64,000 bases of DNA from Lepisosteus oculatus (taxonomy: Eukaryota; Chordata; Actinopteri; Semionotiformes; Lepisosteidae). Below the pieces are notes generated by a model. The model did no database searches. It had not been told where the DNA came from and saw only the letters and a list, made by a program, of their open reading frames with translations. Shown here one piece after another: positions 11,901-24,600 of this stretch. The stretch is taken from contig NC_090704.1 of the NCBI RefSeq assembly GCF_040954835.1, forward strand, positions 15,278,001 to 15,342,000, given 5' to 3'. Both the position numbers and the translations under genes were made by a program. Numbering within the stretch: the stretch's first letter is position 1; the number at the start of each line of letters is the position of its first letter.

Positions 11901-14900
11901 CAAACATCCAGTGTGTTAAAACTTCTCTATGTAGTCTGTGTTTTAAAGTACAGCATTCCTCATGTGCCTGTTGTAATGAGAAATAGTTTGTAAATACTGT
12001 ATGTACATTGTACATTGGCCCATCATGGTTGGAAACGGTGCTCATTCATCTTTTTCCATTTTGAAAGCATGGCTTTGTTGCTTCAGTAATTGCAGGTATA
12101 AACGCTTCGATATGATCTCCAATGGGTCTTCAGAGTTACCAGATTACTTGTCAACTGCAGTGAATGGCATTTAGGTTTGTTGGTTAAATTGTACATTTTG
12201 GATATGTGATGCCATATGTTTTGTTCCACAGAAAGGATAACAAAGATGATCAGTTGATGGCAGCCCAGGCACATCTGAAGCTGGGAGAAGTTAGTGTTGA
12301 ATCAGGTATGTGCTGGGGATATTGCTGGTTCATGGAGTGTTATGGGTTCAGTTAAACAGTCTGTTGGTTGATGTGCAATGATATACTGGAAGTCTGTATT
12401 GGATGCATTTAGAAACATAAATACTGAATTGACAAAGCTGTATTTTATAAGAAGATGCATTTTAGTACAGTTCAGCTAACCTTAGTCAACTATTCTGTGG
12501 ATTTCTGGAAAAATTGCAAAAGGAGGAAGTTTTCAGCTACTAGAATGTCCATATTTTAGTTAACTGTTGGAGAGGATTGAGGATAAGTTTGTGTGGTGTA
12601 ATGTAAACTCGTTGTCATATCTATGTCCTCATAATTTTTGAGGAGCTCTGGGTATTTAGGTAGTGATGACTTTCTTCTGCAGGGAACTATGTCCAGGCAC
12701 TGGAGGACTTTCAAGAGTGCTTGTCCATCCAGCTGAAGCACCTGCTGCCCCACAGCCGCCTGCTTGCGGAGACGCACTACCAGCTGGGACTCGCCTATGG
12801 TTATACCAACCAGTACGACCTCTCCATTCAGCACTTCACCAGCTCTGTCCAGGTCATTGAGAGCCGCCTGGGTAAGCCTTTTTTGACTCCTCAGGGACCC
12901 CAGAAACAAGCCTTTCACTACAAACTTGGAAATGTCTAAAATCAACACTTGTGCTCTGCATCTGCACTTTGTTTTAACGGCTGAACTACAGATAAGATCA
13001 TTGTTTCAGGTTTTGTTTAAACTGTTGGAATTTCAATTTTTATCAGGGTCTTTCAGACAAAATGGCTTAATATTTATTGGTTAATTTTAACATGGTCTCA
13101 AACTTGGAAACCTCCAGAATTATTCATTGATTCTGCAAGGGGGATTTTTTTTTTAAGTGAGTAATTGGGAACATGATGTTCAGCAGGAATAATATTGGGT
13201 ACTGGTACTCCGCACCCTCTCCCAAGCTTTGTTCTGATCTGTGTAACTGGTTGCTATGACTGTTGTATGTATTGGAGCTAGTGCTCTTTCCTCAAAATAT
13301 GTAGAGGAAGAGGAGGATCCCAAGAGACCCATTTCTGAATAGGTAGCCCTCAGTCATGACCATGATGAAAACTGAACCAGTACATAAATGGTGTAAATGA
13401 CCTAAAACTAGATGTAAATGCCAAAAATACTATTATTGGTCTGTGCGGTTCTCTTATCTGGCTTTATATGTGCAGCCATGCTTCAGGAGGCCATTGATAA
13501 GGCAGAAGGTGCGGGAAGCCCCACCGATCAGCAGAAAGAGATGGAAGAATTGAAACAGCTTCTGCCTGACATCAGGGAGAAGATAGAGGATGCCAAGGAA
13601 AGCCAGAAGACTGCTAGTGTGGCATCAGAAGCTATCCAGCAGACCCTGGTAGGTTTTAGGGTTATTTTAAAGATTAATGTATGAGGGAGTGGGGCAGGGG
13701 CATGATGCAGAAGCTAACTCTTCCTCTCCCAACACTAGTCTGGAAGCTCCTCATCTTCTGGATTTGTGGGAGAAAATGGAGGGCCCTCTGCATCCATAGT
13801 AAGTATCTAAAGAAATTATCCCAGTGTATTTAATGGCACTAGCCTCCAGAGCAAGATTACTTCGTGCATCATAAGATTTAGTAAGGAATAAAATTGGTAT
13901 CCCTGTTGAGTTTAACTTCAAAGTTCTTAAGATTTCTGTAATTGGACCCAGAGTGGACTGTATGTTGTGTGGTATATAAAACTTACAGGTAAATCTATAC
14001 TTCAGTTTCCTCTAAAGGTTCTGCACTGTTTCACTTTCTCAGATCCCAGTGAAACCAGCTGATGGAGCCTCTTCTTCCAAGTCTGTCACAGACATCTCCC
14101 ATCTGGTCAGGAAGAAGGTTTGTGTGTAGTTTGACTGACCTGTTGCCAGCATAGTGTTGCGGTAGTGCATGATGACAAACTGCAACTGGTGAAAGAACGG
14201 ACCTGGAAATTCTTCACCTATGCTCTAACTTGTTGAGTTTACATTTTAGTATATAAAGAATCCTTTGCTGGTAGTGTTGCAGTGTGACAGTGAATGATGT
14301 TTAGGGGAATTTGGACCATGAATGTGAAGAGCAGTGTACACTGGTTATTTCTTCCAGGTGTCTATGGCTATAAATGTGAAGGTTGTGTTGTGGGATGTTA
14401 GATGCTGTGTCCTGATTACTTTTGTTTGCCAAGGTGTGGCAAGTTGTTTTGGCTTGACTGTGGCGATGTTGGCTTTAGGCGTACGTCTTGTCCACCCATA
14501 GGGAAACGGGCTTAATTAAACCAATTCTGTACTGCTTTGTCCTCCACAGAGGAAACCCGAGGAGGAGAGCCCGTTAAAGAACAGTGACGCTAAAAAGCCC
14601 AAACAGGAGACCGCAGTTAATGGCAGTGGAGACTGTGCCAGCAACGACAATGGAGTCGAGGAGAAAATGGAGCAGGATGAGGCGAGTGATAGGCTTGATG
14701 TTCATTCTCTGTAAGGATGGGGATTAGCTTGCTGTGTAACCTAAACCCTGCAGTGGATGTGGCTCTTGAAAAGAGGACTTTGAGGTGCCATTTCAGTGTG
14801 GAACAGGCTATGTTGATTGGGTAGGTTATGTGAGTGTTAAAATGGGTGGCTTTGGACTTTAAATTGGAAGGTTGTGACTTTCATTCAAGTGTATCCTCAG

Positions 14901-15251
14901 GGAAGTTCCTTTTACTCCAGTTGCTCTGCTCCACCCACTTGTATAAATGGGTTACTGGAATTGCTGGGTAGCCATGGGAAGTGGCCTAACTAAAAGCAGT
15001 CAAAGTATGCAATGGGCCTCTAGGCTAAAGTATGGGCTTCATCTCCCAAAATTGGTATTCATTACCTAGTGATTTTTTTTTTTTTAAATAAGTATATCGC
15101 AAGGCCCTGAAGCCAGCTGGCAGAGGTTGTTGGAGCCGTCTTCTGGTCTGTGGTGTGGCTGGCCAGCACCGAGAGCCAGACAGTGGGCACTGAGCCTTTC
15201 TTTTCCCCTCAGCCTGTGAAGCCAGCGGCCCCAGTGGAGACGTCGGCGTGA
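5965..15251 (+). CDS. nasp: Nuclear autoantigenic sperm protein, histone H3-H4 / H1 chaperone
   Basis: NASP binds H3-H4 and linker histones and maintains the soluble H3-H4 pool in the nucleus. Fifteen coding exons: 5965-6002, 6857-6898, 7500-7616, 8022-8102, 9613-9722, 10115-10495, 11177-11235, 11671-11747, 12232-12305, 12683-12871, 13476-13648, 13739-13798, 14043-14117, 14550-14681 and 15213-15251, with phases consistent throughout, giving 548 aa. The start (MPEETPVPS) is the only ATG in exon 1 in the frame that splices on. A first TPR region ([30 protein letters not shown]) is followed by the acidic Glu-rich exon 6, then TPRs carrying [19 protein letters not shown]. The coiled segment [20 protein letters not shown] and a nuclear signal across exons 13-14 (RKKRKPEEE then KKPKQE) follow. 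The large extra acidic exon of human testis NASP is not seen. The last intron seems to use a GC donor at 14682. Confidence 0.95.
8103..9612 (+). other. nasp: NASP intron 4
   Basis: A 1.5 kb intron between coding exons 4 and 5. I see no gene, RNA or recognisable repeat in it. Confidence 0.7.
11278..11530. repeat. Fish dispersed repeat in NASP intron 7
   Basis: Begins with 'atactttattgatcctgtga' and 'gggaatttgcagtgcaacag', a motif shared by very common fish LINE-tail repeats. It starts only about 45 bases after the exon 7 donor. Non-coding and moderately diverged. The class is an inference from the motif alone. Confidence 0.5.
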
Positions 15252-15334
15252 TGGAGCTTCCTGAAGATGGCAGTTCTCTCTCCCCACCAGCACGTCCACT
15301 CCCTCCTCCCCACCTTACAGCTGTGTGTCTTGTA

Positions 15335-15397
15335 AATAAAGTATTTTCAGTCCTTTTTTAACTTTCATTTTGTAAAACTGTAGGAAATTTCAATAAA
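15335..15397 (+). terminator. nasp: NASP poly(A) signals
   Basis: AATAAA at 15335-15340 and again at 15392-15397, 84 and 141 bases past the stop codon. Either could serve. They lie close to the CCDC17 3' end on the other strand. Confidence 0.65.
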
Positions 15398-15417
15398 GCG
15401 TATTTGCAAAACTACTT

Positions 15418-15515
15418 TTTATTGTAACTGGTCATTACAAAATGTTCAAGGTATTTGTGAATGGGTTTAATATGCAGATGTGGTAATACTTAATATTGGA
15501 CACTAGTCCTTTATT
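15418..15515 (-). terminator. ccdc17: CCDC17 poly(A) signals
   Basis: On the minus strand AATAAA occurs at 15515-15510 (about 130 bases after the CCDC17 stop) and again at 15423-15418. Use of the second would bring the CCDC17 transcript to within a few tens of bases of the NASP cleavage site. Confidence 0.5.
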
Positions 15516-15643
15516 TAATCCACTTAGTTGGATCAAAAATAACTTGATTTTGCAGTTTCTTGGTCCTTTATCATATTAATGGAAACGGGTTCCTGGGAGG
15601 TAGAAGGGCTGATGTAGGATCAGGGTTTGTCCACGGAGCTGGC

Positions 15644-18600
15644 TTAATCGCTGCTCTCTTCCTGCCCGAGATGAAGCCGCAGTGGACCAGTTTCTTTAGA
15701 TCCAGTTTCCAGGGACTGGTAAATTAGCTACAAGGCAATTGTATAGAATGTTAATATTGATCAAACTGACAATTTCATAAGTGTCCAGCCATGTATATGC
15801 CCTTGCATTAGTCTGATACTCAAGTTTACAAATGAGTAAAGTAATTTAGTCTGCCAAGCACATATAGGTAAAGAGCTTTTGTAAATGGTGGGTTTTTTTT
15901 GTTAGCTGTGTGTTTTGTAATCCAATTTTCAGAAATGCACAACATGATAGTTGCAACTATTTGGAAAGCTACCTTCCTCTTCTACAGAGATTGGGAATAG
16001 AACCCTTGAAGAGAATCCTGCCAGTGTTCTCTTGCTGAATGTGTGCTGCGGGCTCAGGATCAAGTCTGTGTGACTATGTTGGCGTGCTCACCTGTTTGAA
16101 TCGGGCAGACAGCTGATGGGAGAACTGATCCCACAGGTACGCAGGAGGAATCAGCTGGGAGAGGGGTGCTTTGCTGGGCTGGGGACTATAGAAGTCTCTC
16201 TGAGCAGAGGGCAGCTGGGATAAGTTAGTGTCCTACAACAAAGGAAACCTTTTAATAGATTACACCTATACAAAAACTAGTGTATTCAACAGGAACAAGT
16301 AACAGTTTCCCATATACCAGTGGAGTGTACTGTGGCTTTCTAGAGTATAGCAAATGCAGTATGTTGTACTTAAAACTGTTTTTGCAGTAAGGAGTGGTTA
16401 ATGTACACACCACAGAACTGGAACAAGTAGAAGTGAATATACATGCTGAAAATTTAAAAATTTTAGCTATGGACCTTGTGAGTTCCTTTTTATTTCTCAA
16501 TGTGGCATTACATAGCATTCACTTCTTTTGCATGGCACACACTGATGCAACCCTACCCATTCAAACCAATCCTCGAAACTGCTCTAAACTGGGAAGAGTA
16601 GACTGAAGTATGATGCTCCATCCAGCAGGTTCTGAGTGGCCGTTTGCTGCTGTACCTTGTCGCCGCAGAGCGCCAGCTCCTCGTCTCTCCTTCCATCTGC
16701 GATCCGCACAAACACGGAAGCCCCCCTCAGCAGCTGCACCTGGAGGGGCCACAGACAGGTGTCTCACTGGACTGACTGCAGTGCTGCTGCCATGTTGGGC
16801 GAATTGCACTGATTGTTTGCAGCACAACTCCATTCAGATGATATTAAACAAGATTAAACACATTTCATTAGTTTTGTTGGAGAAAACTTTAAAATATCTC
16901 ATCTTCACTGTTAGAGATATATAAGGGTAGGTCTTTTTGGTGTTATATCTTCATCCATCCATTTTCTAACTGCTTTTTCCAGTTAGCAGGGAAGCTGGAG
17001 CCTATTCTGACCAGCAACAGGTAGGATACACACACTTATACCAGTGAGTAGCCAGGTATCCTTCCAGTATATCCTTGGTTTGTGGAAGGAAACCCACACA
17101 AACACAGGGAGAAGATGAGATCCCTTCATTAGGAATTTGTCTTTTTGCATAGCCCATCTTGCTCTCCATGAGACCCACAGCCAGGGAGAGAAGCTTGGGG
17201 TCAGAGCACAGGGTCAGCCATTTATACAGTGCCCCTGGAGCAATTGGGGTTAGGGGCCTTGCTCAGGGGCCCAAAGGAGTAGGATTCCTCTGCAGGCCGA
17301 ACGAACCGGCAACCTTCCAGCCACAGGCGCAGATCCTTAGCCACAGAGCCACCGCACCGCACAAACCCCACTCAGATAGCAGCCCAGGAATTAAACCCAG
17401 GGCCCCAGCGCTGCCAGGCAGCAATGTCATCCACTGCGCCACCATGCTGCCTGTCTTAGTGAGAGGATAAAGGACAAGAACAGCCCAATATGACAAGCTT
17501 GTTTTTCAAAAAAGCTATCCAATTTATCATTCAGAGTCGTGCATGAGCTAAGTCCTGATTACCTAACAGAGCGTTCTCAAAAACCCAGAGCAGAAAGCAA
17601 CAGCAGTACAATTCAAGGAAATTAAATGAAATACCCCTGATGAAAACAATTATTATATTGAAGACCAACCTGATTCTTTTGTCTCAGGTCTTCAAGGATG
17701 CTGTGGCAGTCTCCCTGAGCCAGTGCTTTGAGCACATCCTGTGAGAAAAGAAAACAAAATCCTAAATATGCAGAAATCTCTTGAATGTGCTTTAGACATG
17801 ACACGTTGCTTTTAATAGTTATGTATTATTAATTATATTAATTGTTTGAGTGGTAGGTATGTTTGTTTTTTTCAACGTTTTAACATGTAAGACACATGAT
17901 TTCTGAGCCACAAAGTCATCTGAGCCCTGAGTGTCTTAGCAAGAAGAGGATATTAATTTTTAAATAAGTGCCAATGAATTCATTTTCCAGGCCTCTCCTC
18001 AATAAACTCTACGAAACTTATGATTTGCAGGGCCACACAGCCAGAATTTTATACCTGTATAGTGGCAACTCACAAGGTGAGGCGCCAGATAGGTTACAGG
18101 CAATCTCAAACTGTCCCTGCACCCATTCAGCCTCCTAGTCAATAAACCACCCGTTCTAACCTCAATAGAGTCATTGAGGGAAAATTTGAAGATGAGGCTC
18201 TCTGCACTTTTAGATACAATTTTATGTTGTTGCAGCTTTAGGTGACTGAGAAGTGTCTCTTAGATTTCAGATAAAGTTTGCAGCAGCATTGCAGTCACTG
18301 GTAACTGCAGAAAGGTGCCATTGATCAGAAACTGTAGACACTATTCTATTGCACAGATCTGTGCATCTTTGAAAAAGTGCTGTAGCTGCCAACCCATAGC
18401 CTTATGCAGTGGTCCAGTGGATTCTGCTGATTCACGTATTTTAACATTTCTACTTTTGTTTTAGACCAATATGGTCCTAACACGTATAAGTACAAGCGAT
18501 ACACTTGTCCCTTGTAGAAATCAGCTCACTTTCGCTGTTTTCTCATGAGTGTTGCGTTTGCAGTTGCCAAACTGTAGAGCAAGGTTTGGAAGACACTGTG

Positions 18601-21600
18601 ATGTCAGATAGCCAGCAGGATTATTACCAGTCTACCAATCCCTGAGATACGAGAACCCACCCACAAATTTATCAACACTGGCACTGAAACAACAGGGAGC
18701 TTGAGAACAAATGAAAAGACAGGGAATGCCACCCTGCAATTCACATTTTCAATTAAGAACACTGTCATTGTAATGGATATGTGACATATTAAAACCACTG
18801 TACCTGTGCTCTACAGAACACCACTGATAACTAATAGGCACTGAGTTAATAACCTTAGTTCCAGCTCTACCCAATATCCTGACCTGTGATGGGGCGCCTT
18901 GGTAGAGTGGTATCTGATAGCGGTCAGTGTTGCAGTACCCCTGGGTAAAGACAGGCAGGGCTGCCCAGGCTTGGCCTCCCAGACTGTAGGTGAGGGTCTC
19001 ACTCTGGACTTTCACAGACACCTCGTGCAGGTGGATAATCACTGTCAATTGTGGGTGGTGCCTCCTTCTGGGGAAACACTAGAGCACAGACAGGAAGTGA
19101 GAACATGAGCAGAGGTAATTACTGTATGAGCACTGGTTTCTCCTGGATTACCTCCATTATGTCAAAATAACTTTCCCCTTCCTCCCAACATCCTGAACAG
19201 TAAAGGAACAATTAACAGTTTATTCCATGCTGAAAGGAAAAGAAAAGAGACACAACAATTCGGCTGTGGACCCTTCTTCAGGAACCAATTAAATGAAGTG
19301 TGCGGCAGTAGATGACGGTTCAGTTTTTTGTTTCCTTTTCGACCTCTTCTTTTGTTTAAGTCATTGCTCTTTTTATCAACGGTTTCCCCTCCATTAATGT
19401 TAAACTGTATTACCTTAAACCCATCAAGCCACTGGGGGGCACTCTGGCCACTGTTAAAGTCCAGCTCCTGGAAAACAGCAGGTTTATCGTATTTTACCCA
19501 CGATGCTCCACGGTAAAATGCGCCTGGGGGGGTGAAGGAGCAGAGCGCTAGTGTGAAGGCTGACCAGGGCAGGTTCAGCCCCCTGTCCAGTGACACCTAG
19601 GAAACAGCACAGGACACAGAGTGAGAGACTCTCACAGGACAAGTGTGGCATCACAGCCCTGAGCCAAACCCTATAGTCCTGCCTGGCTCCCACCACTCAC
19701 TGCTGTGAAAAATCACTTGCACAAACAGAAATGAAAGGGATTTGGTTTTTCAGTTCTGTATAACGAAGTGTTGTGTTGAAGTGCTGAAGAATCATCCTAA
19801 TGAGACAAGGCAGGGGGACGGGGGGACTCACCTTCACCCCAAAGGAGCTGAGATACCGTGACACCAAGCTCAGGTTAAAAGGCAAGGGTTTGCTGTCTAT
19901 CATGCGGCTCAGTTTCTGTCTGATCCAACCATGGATCTCTGTATCAGACTTAAGTTCTGCTCCCTGACTCCCAGCAATGAGGAAGACAATCTCTCGGACC
20001 AGGACAACAGATCTGCGAAGGGGAAGGACAAAGGAGATCATACGGGTAGGAATAGAGACAGGGCTGGATTAGATAAGTAGAACAGGAAACTACTTAGGAA
20101 AGGCATACTGGAAAAGTATACAGACTACTGGATACTAAAGATCCATAATACCACGTACAAAGTCTCTCTGCAGTGGACTCTGCACGAAGTATTTTGGTAC
20201 AAGGCTGAGTGTGCAAACTGAGACAGTGTTACTACTGGCACAACTGGCACTTTTCCCCTTATCAAATAAGATGCTAAGTCTCACCTGTTGCTCATGGCTG
20301 AGAGCAGGCAGGCCTCTCCCTGGCTTGGTTTGGCAGAATGGGAATAATACCCCCCATCGGAGTACCCTGGCCGGGGCAGGAACAGCCCCAGTCTCTCCCA
20401 GTCTGCCTCGGGCACAGTACTGCGCATCAGGGTTTGTCCATTATTGTCCACGGGGGCTCTCACCAGACGCACCAGCAGAGTCGCACAGGGCACATACCTG
20501 CAAAGAGGATGTGTGCTGCATACAGGACTTTCCAGTGCACTTCATTTATTGCATTGCATGCATGCTGTGTCCCAGTCACACAAACTACTATGTGTTATAT
20601 TATGTGTGTGCTTTGTATTGTCAAGACAAAGGAGAGTACTGAGTTATACAGTGTGTAGAACACAATACTCTCCTGTACAATGTTTTTATATAATAAGGTA
20701 ACTGGAACATTTGTGAGACAATTTATCAAATCAATCAAATAAGTCAATGATCCTCGTCATACAGTACCTGCCCTGCGTACTCAGTGCGCTGGTGGACAGG
20801 GGCTTGTCGGGGTCAGGGCCATTGTGGTACAGTCTGAGCTGATGTCCCCCTTCATTTAATGAGATCTGCAGAGCAAAAGCTTTGCAAAATGTAGATCCAT
20901 GACTGGAAAGCAGAGCTCTAGTTTATGAAAATCCTGTATAATATATAATTTAATCCAGGGTTTACATACACATGCTGTAAATCTCTTTTTGATTTTTTTT
21001 TATTGTATTCCTTATTTTCATGCTAAATAATCTCCAGCCCCAACAGCTGTCATGCATGCCATATACATGACGGATCTTTGTGTCTTTTTGTTCCACCAGG
21101 CTTAACAACGCGCAAGAGTGTTTATACGGTGTGTTGGGCTCTGGTTCTGTGTGTTGAAGTAAAAGTCACTATTACCTGCAGTCCTGCAGTATCCAGGTTA
21201 GGCTGAGTCTCACTGCCGGACTCCACAAAGAGACCCAGAGCAGCCCAGCCGATCAGTACCAACTTCAGGGTGAACCGGTCAACAGTATAGACCTGTGGAA
21301 ACACGTGCGCAAAGCCTGAGCCCACCACACCCAGAGCACTCGCCCTGAGAACTGAGCGAGCTGGTCTGTTTTCATTATTCCCAGAAAAAAGTCTCTGCTT
21401 CAAAAAGACATTCAGGCATCCATCTGTACACCATCAAAAGAGGAAAAAAAATTGTGTGCCCAGCCCTGACAGACTAAACTGAAGAAGAACATGCTTCTCT
21501 TTCTTTCCTGGGAAATAAATGTCCAATTTTATGCAACACAGACCTCTCTGTTCTCTCTGTTCTTTGATCTGTTGTTCAACATTAATGTTTAGAGAGTGTC

Positions 21601-24600
21601 TTGAAATACATGCTTTAAAATCATGTGAATAATTACAAGGGACGATAGTCAATAAAGACTCTCTCATGACTCTCTGTCAGAGAAAGCTGACAACTGGCTG
21701 CGGTCATTCTGTGGACACTGATCATCACGGGTGATCAAGTACCATGGAGGCTCTCAGTCTCGGCCCTACCTTCAGTAAGAGAGTGGCCGAGGGGGGCAGG
21801 CTGGGGCTGCGAATTTCTACCCGTTCACCGTATACCGGTTCAAAGATGTTACTGTCTAGGTCAATCCCAGTGGAGATCTCAGGCCCCACTCTGCCAAAAC
21901 AAAAGACCACACAGAAAGGGACCCCTTACACCATACAGTATTTCTACAATCAGTGCTGGAGATTGTGGGAGTTAGTAATAGTCAAGTTCACAGGTGATAG
22001 CAAAATAGGAACATCTTTAAACTCTGGAGAGGCAGCAAAGGAAATTCAAAATACAAACGTATTGCATGCTGTAGAAAAAACAGATATTACAATTCTGAGA
22101 TGGAAAAACACCAAGCCTAAAGAAGCTATTTATGAGCAATGACTTGGAGTTTATGCTGACTCATCATTTTCATCTTTTGAATACTCCTAGGAAGCTGTAA
22201 GAAGGCCAACACAATTTTAGGATACAATTAAAATGTAGAATTTAAATCAAAGGGTGTTATGTTAAAATTGTACAATACATTAGCAAATCCTCATTTAGAA
22301 TATTACATCATTTTGGTCACATTGTAACAAAAGAAGATACTGCTGTTCTGTGTGTGCAGCCCCACCTGGATGATACAACGGCAGCACATAGTGCGCCAGA
22401 ACGCTCACCACACATCAGCTATCAGTGGGGAGGAGAGCAGACTAATGTAGCCAATTCATAGACGGGGATTATTAGGAGGCCATGATTGGTAAGGTACAAT
22501 GGGAAATTTGGCCAGGACGTCGGCTGGGGTTACACCCCTACTTTTTTCGAGAAACGCCCTGGGAATTTTAATGACCACAGAGAGTCAGGACCTCGGTTTT
22601 ACATCTCATCTGAAGGATGGGAAGATATAAAATTATAAAAAGCAGGATGACAGGTCAACAGATTAACAGTAGGTGATGTCAGAGTAGACTTACTGTGAAA
22701 GAGAGTTGACTTTACACACTGTCATTAAGGTGAAAACACATTATTCTCATTGTTTCTGGGGCCCCTACTTCAAAACCCCCATCATAGACAGGGAATATAT
22801 TATACATGTAAGCAATCTGAAGCCAGCTCGTGTCTTGCATTCTGTTTTAAGAAGTATCCTATATACAGTACTGACAGAAAAGTTTCAGATATACCGTATA
22901 CAGAACAGTGTTGAATTATGCAATGTTTGAAGTTGAAATGTTTTGGATTTGAACTTTTCAGTGCCCTACAGTCAATAGTTGCGCAGTTGGATTCCTATAC
23001 ATCACTGTAAGAAGGTAAGTCATAGAGGATCCCAGAGGCCTGTAAAGTATAGGTCATAGAACCCAGAACTGAAATATATTAAGATGTTCACTTTGCTGCA
23101 GGAATTGCTTGAAACTGCGGGCATTTCTTCATTGTTTTTCTCGTGTTTGTGTAGAAGTCTCCCTGGCTGTGCTCTGGCAGGTGACTCACTGGTTGTAGTG
23201 GCGGTCGAAGATGCGGCCGGTCACTCTACTGATGGTCACGCCGTCGGGCAGGAAGCGAGCCCCGTCGAGGTACAGGTCCAGCCCATCCCCAGAAAGGAAG
23301 GGCCGCGCGGGAGGAAGCTCTCTCTTGCAGTTGATGTAAGCCACCTGGTGGGCAGAGCAGAGGTCCCTGAACAAACACCTAACACAGGGCGAACTGCAGC
23401 ACCTGTCACTGTGCTGTAGCTGGGGAAATTGTAATAATAATAAAAATAACAATAATAATAATAATAATAATAGGAACAAGTAATAGGTTTATTTCATAAT
23501 GATAAGAGAAGAGAGAAAACACAATGTTTCAGCTGTGAAGCCTTCTTCAGGTGTGAGAAAGACAGGGCTGACAGCAAAGGCAGGGGAGGCAGGAGGGGCA
23601 GAGAGGCCACTCGGGAAGTGCAAAGTGGAGAAGATTGAAGAAAGGTGTGAAGTCAAAACCTGCATGTGAATAGAGAAGATTACACGAAAATGTACCTGAA
23701 CTATAATAATAATAGGCCAAAAAAGGCAATAAGAACAAGGTTAATTCCATGCTGAAAAGAGAAGAAAGGAAACACAACGTTTCGGCTGTGGAGCCTTCTT
23801 CAAATGTGGAATAATAAGGCCACGACTGGTAAAGGCCAGGGGGAATTGTGTCCAGGACGCCGGGGTAACACTCCTACTCTTTTCCGCACCCCAGAGAAAC
23901 ATTCTGGGATTTTTATTGACCACAGAGAGTCAGGGCCTTGGTTTCATCCGAAGGATGGCGCCTTTTTCTATCTGGTCATGTGCCGCCAGAACAAAGAAAA
24001 AAGCCTTTTCTCCCAAAACACAAAAACCTGGATGTTTTCAGAAAAAGTATGTCCTCACACCTCAGAGCAACTGAAAATTAGAAACTACATTCTGTGTTCA
24101 TATTAAAAATACTTATGTAACTTGGGTGTGCTTATACATTCTGCATTTAAATACAGTATATGCCTTGTGTCCTTCTCCTGAAAAACATATACAGTAGATG
24201 GTGACACATAAAGGTGTTCTGGTGTATAAATTAGCCTTGGAAATGCTTGTGTTCAGAGCACAGTAGGAAAAGACATGTTTGTATTCCTGCTTTGCTCTCT
24301 GGAGAGGCCTTCTGGCCTGCCAGTAATTTCCAGACTCAACTGAGCTGCGCTGCAGTGTCTTGCTGAGCTGACTCTGACCTGAGGCCAGTCCTGGGGGGCA
24401 AAGAGGTGGATGGGGGACTCGGGGGGGAAGGGAGACTGAGGTCGGTCTCCGCTGTAGATGTGCAGGCGAACTGACGTATCACCATAGGGCTCAAAGGGCT
24501 CTACAAGGCGTTCTGCGGGCTGCAAAACAGAGACATCGAGGTTACAACAGAGTCTGGAGACAGGGAGAACTTAAAAAGCCCCCAGCGACAGTGCTGACAC

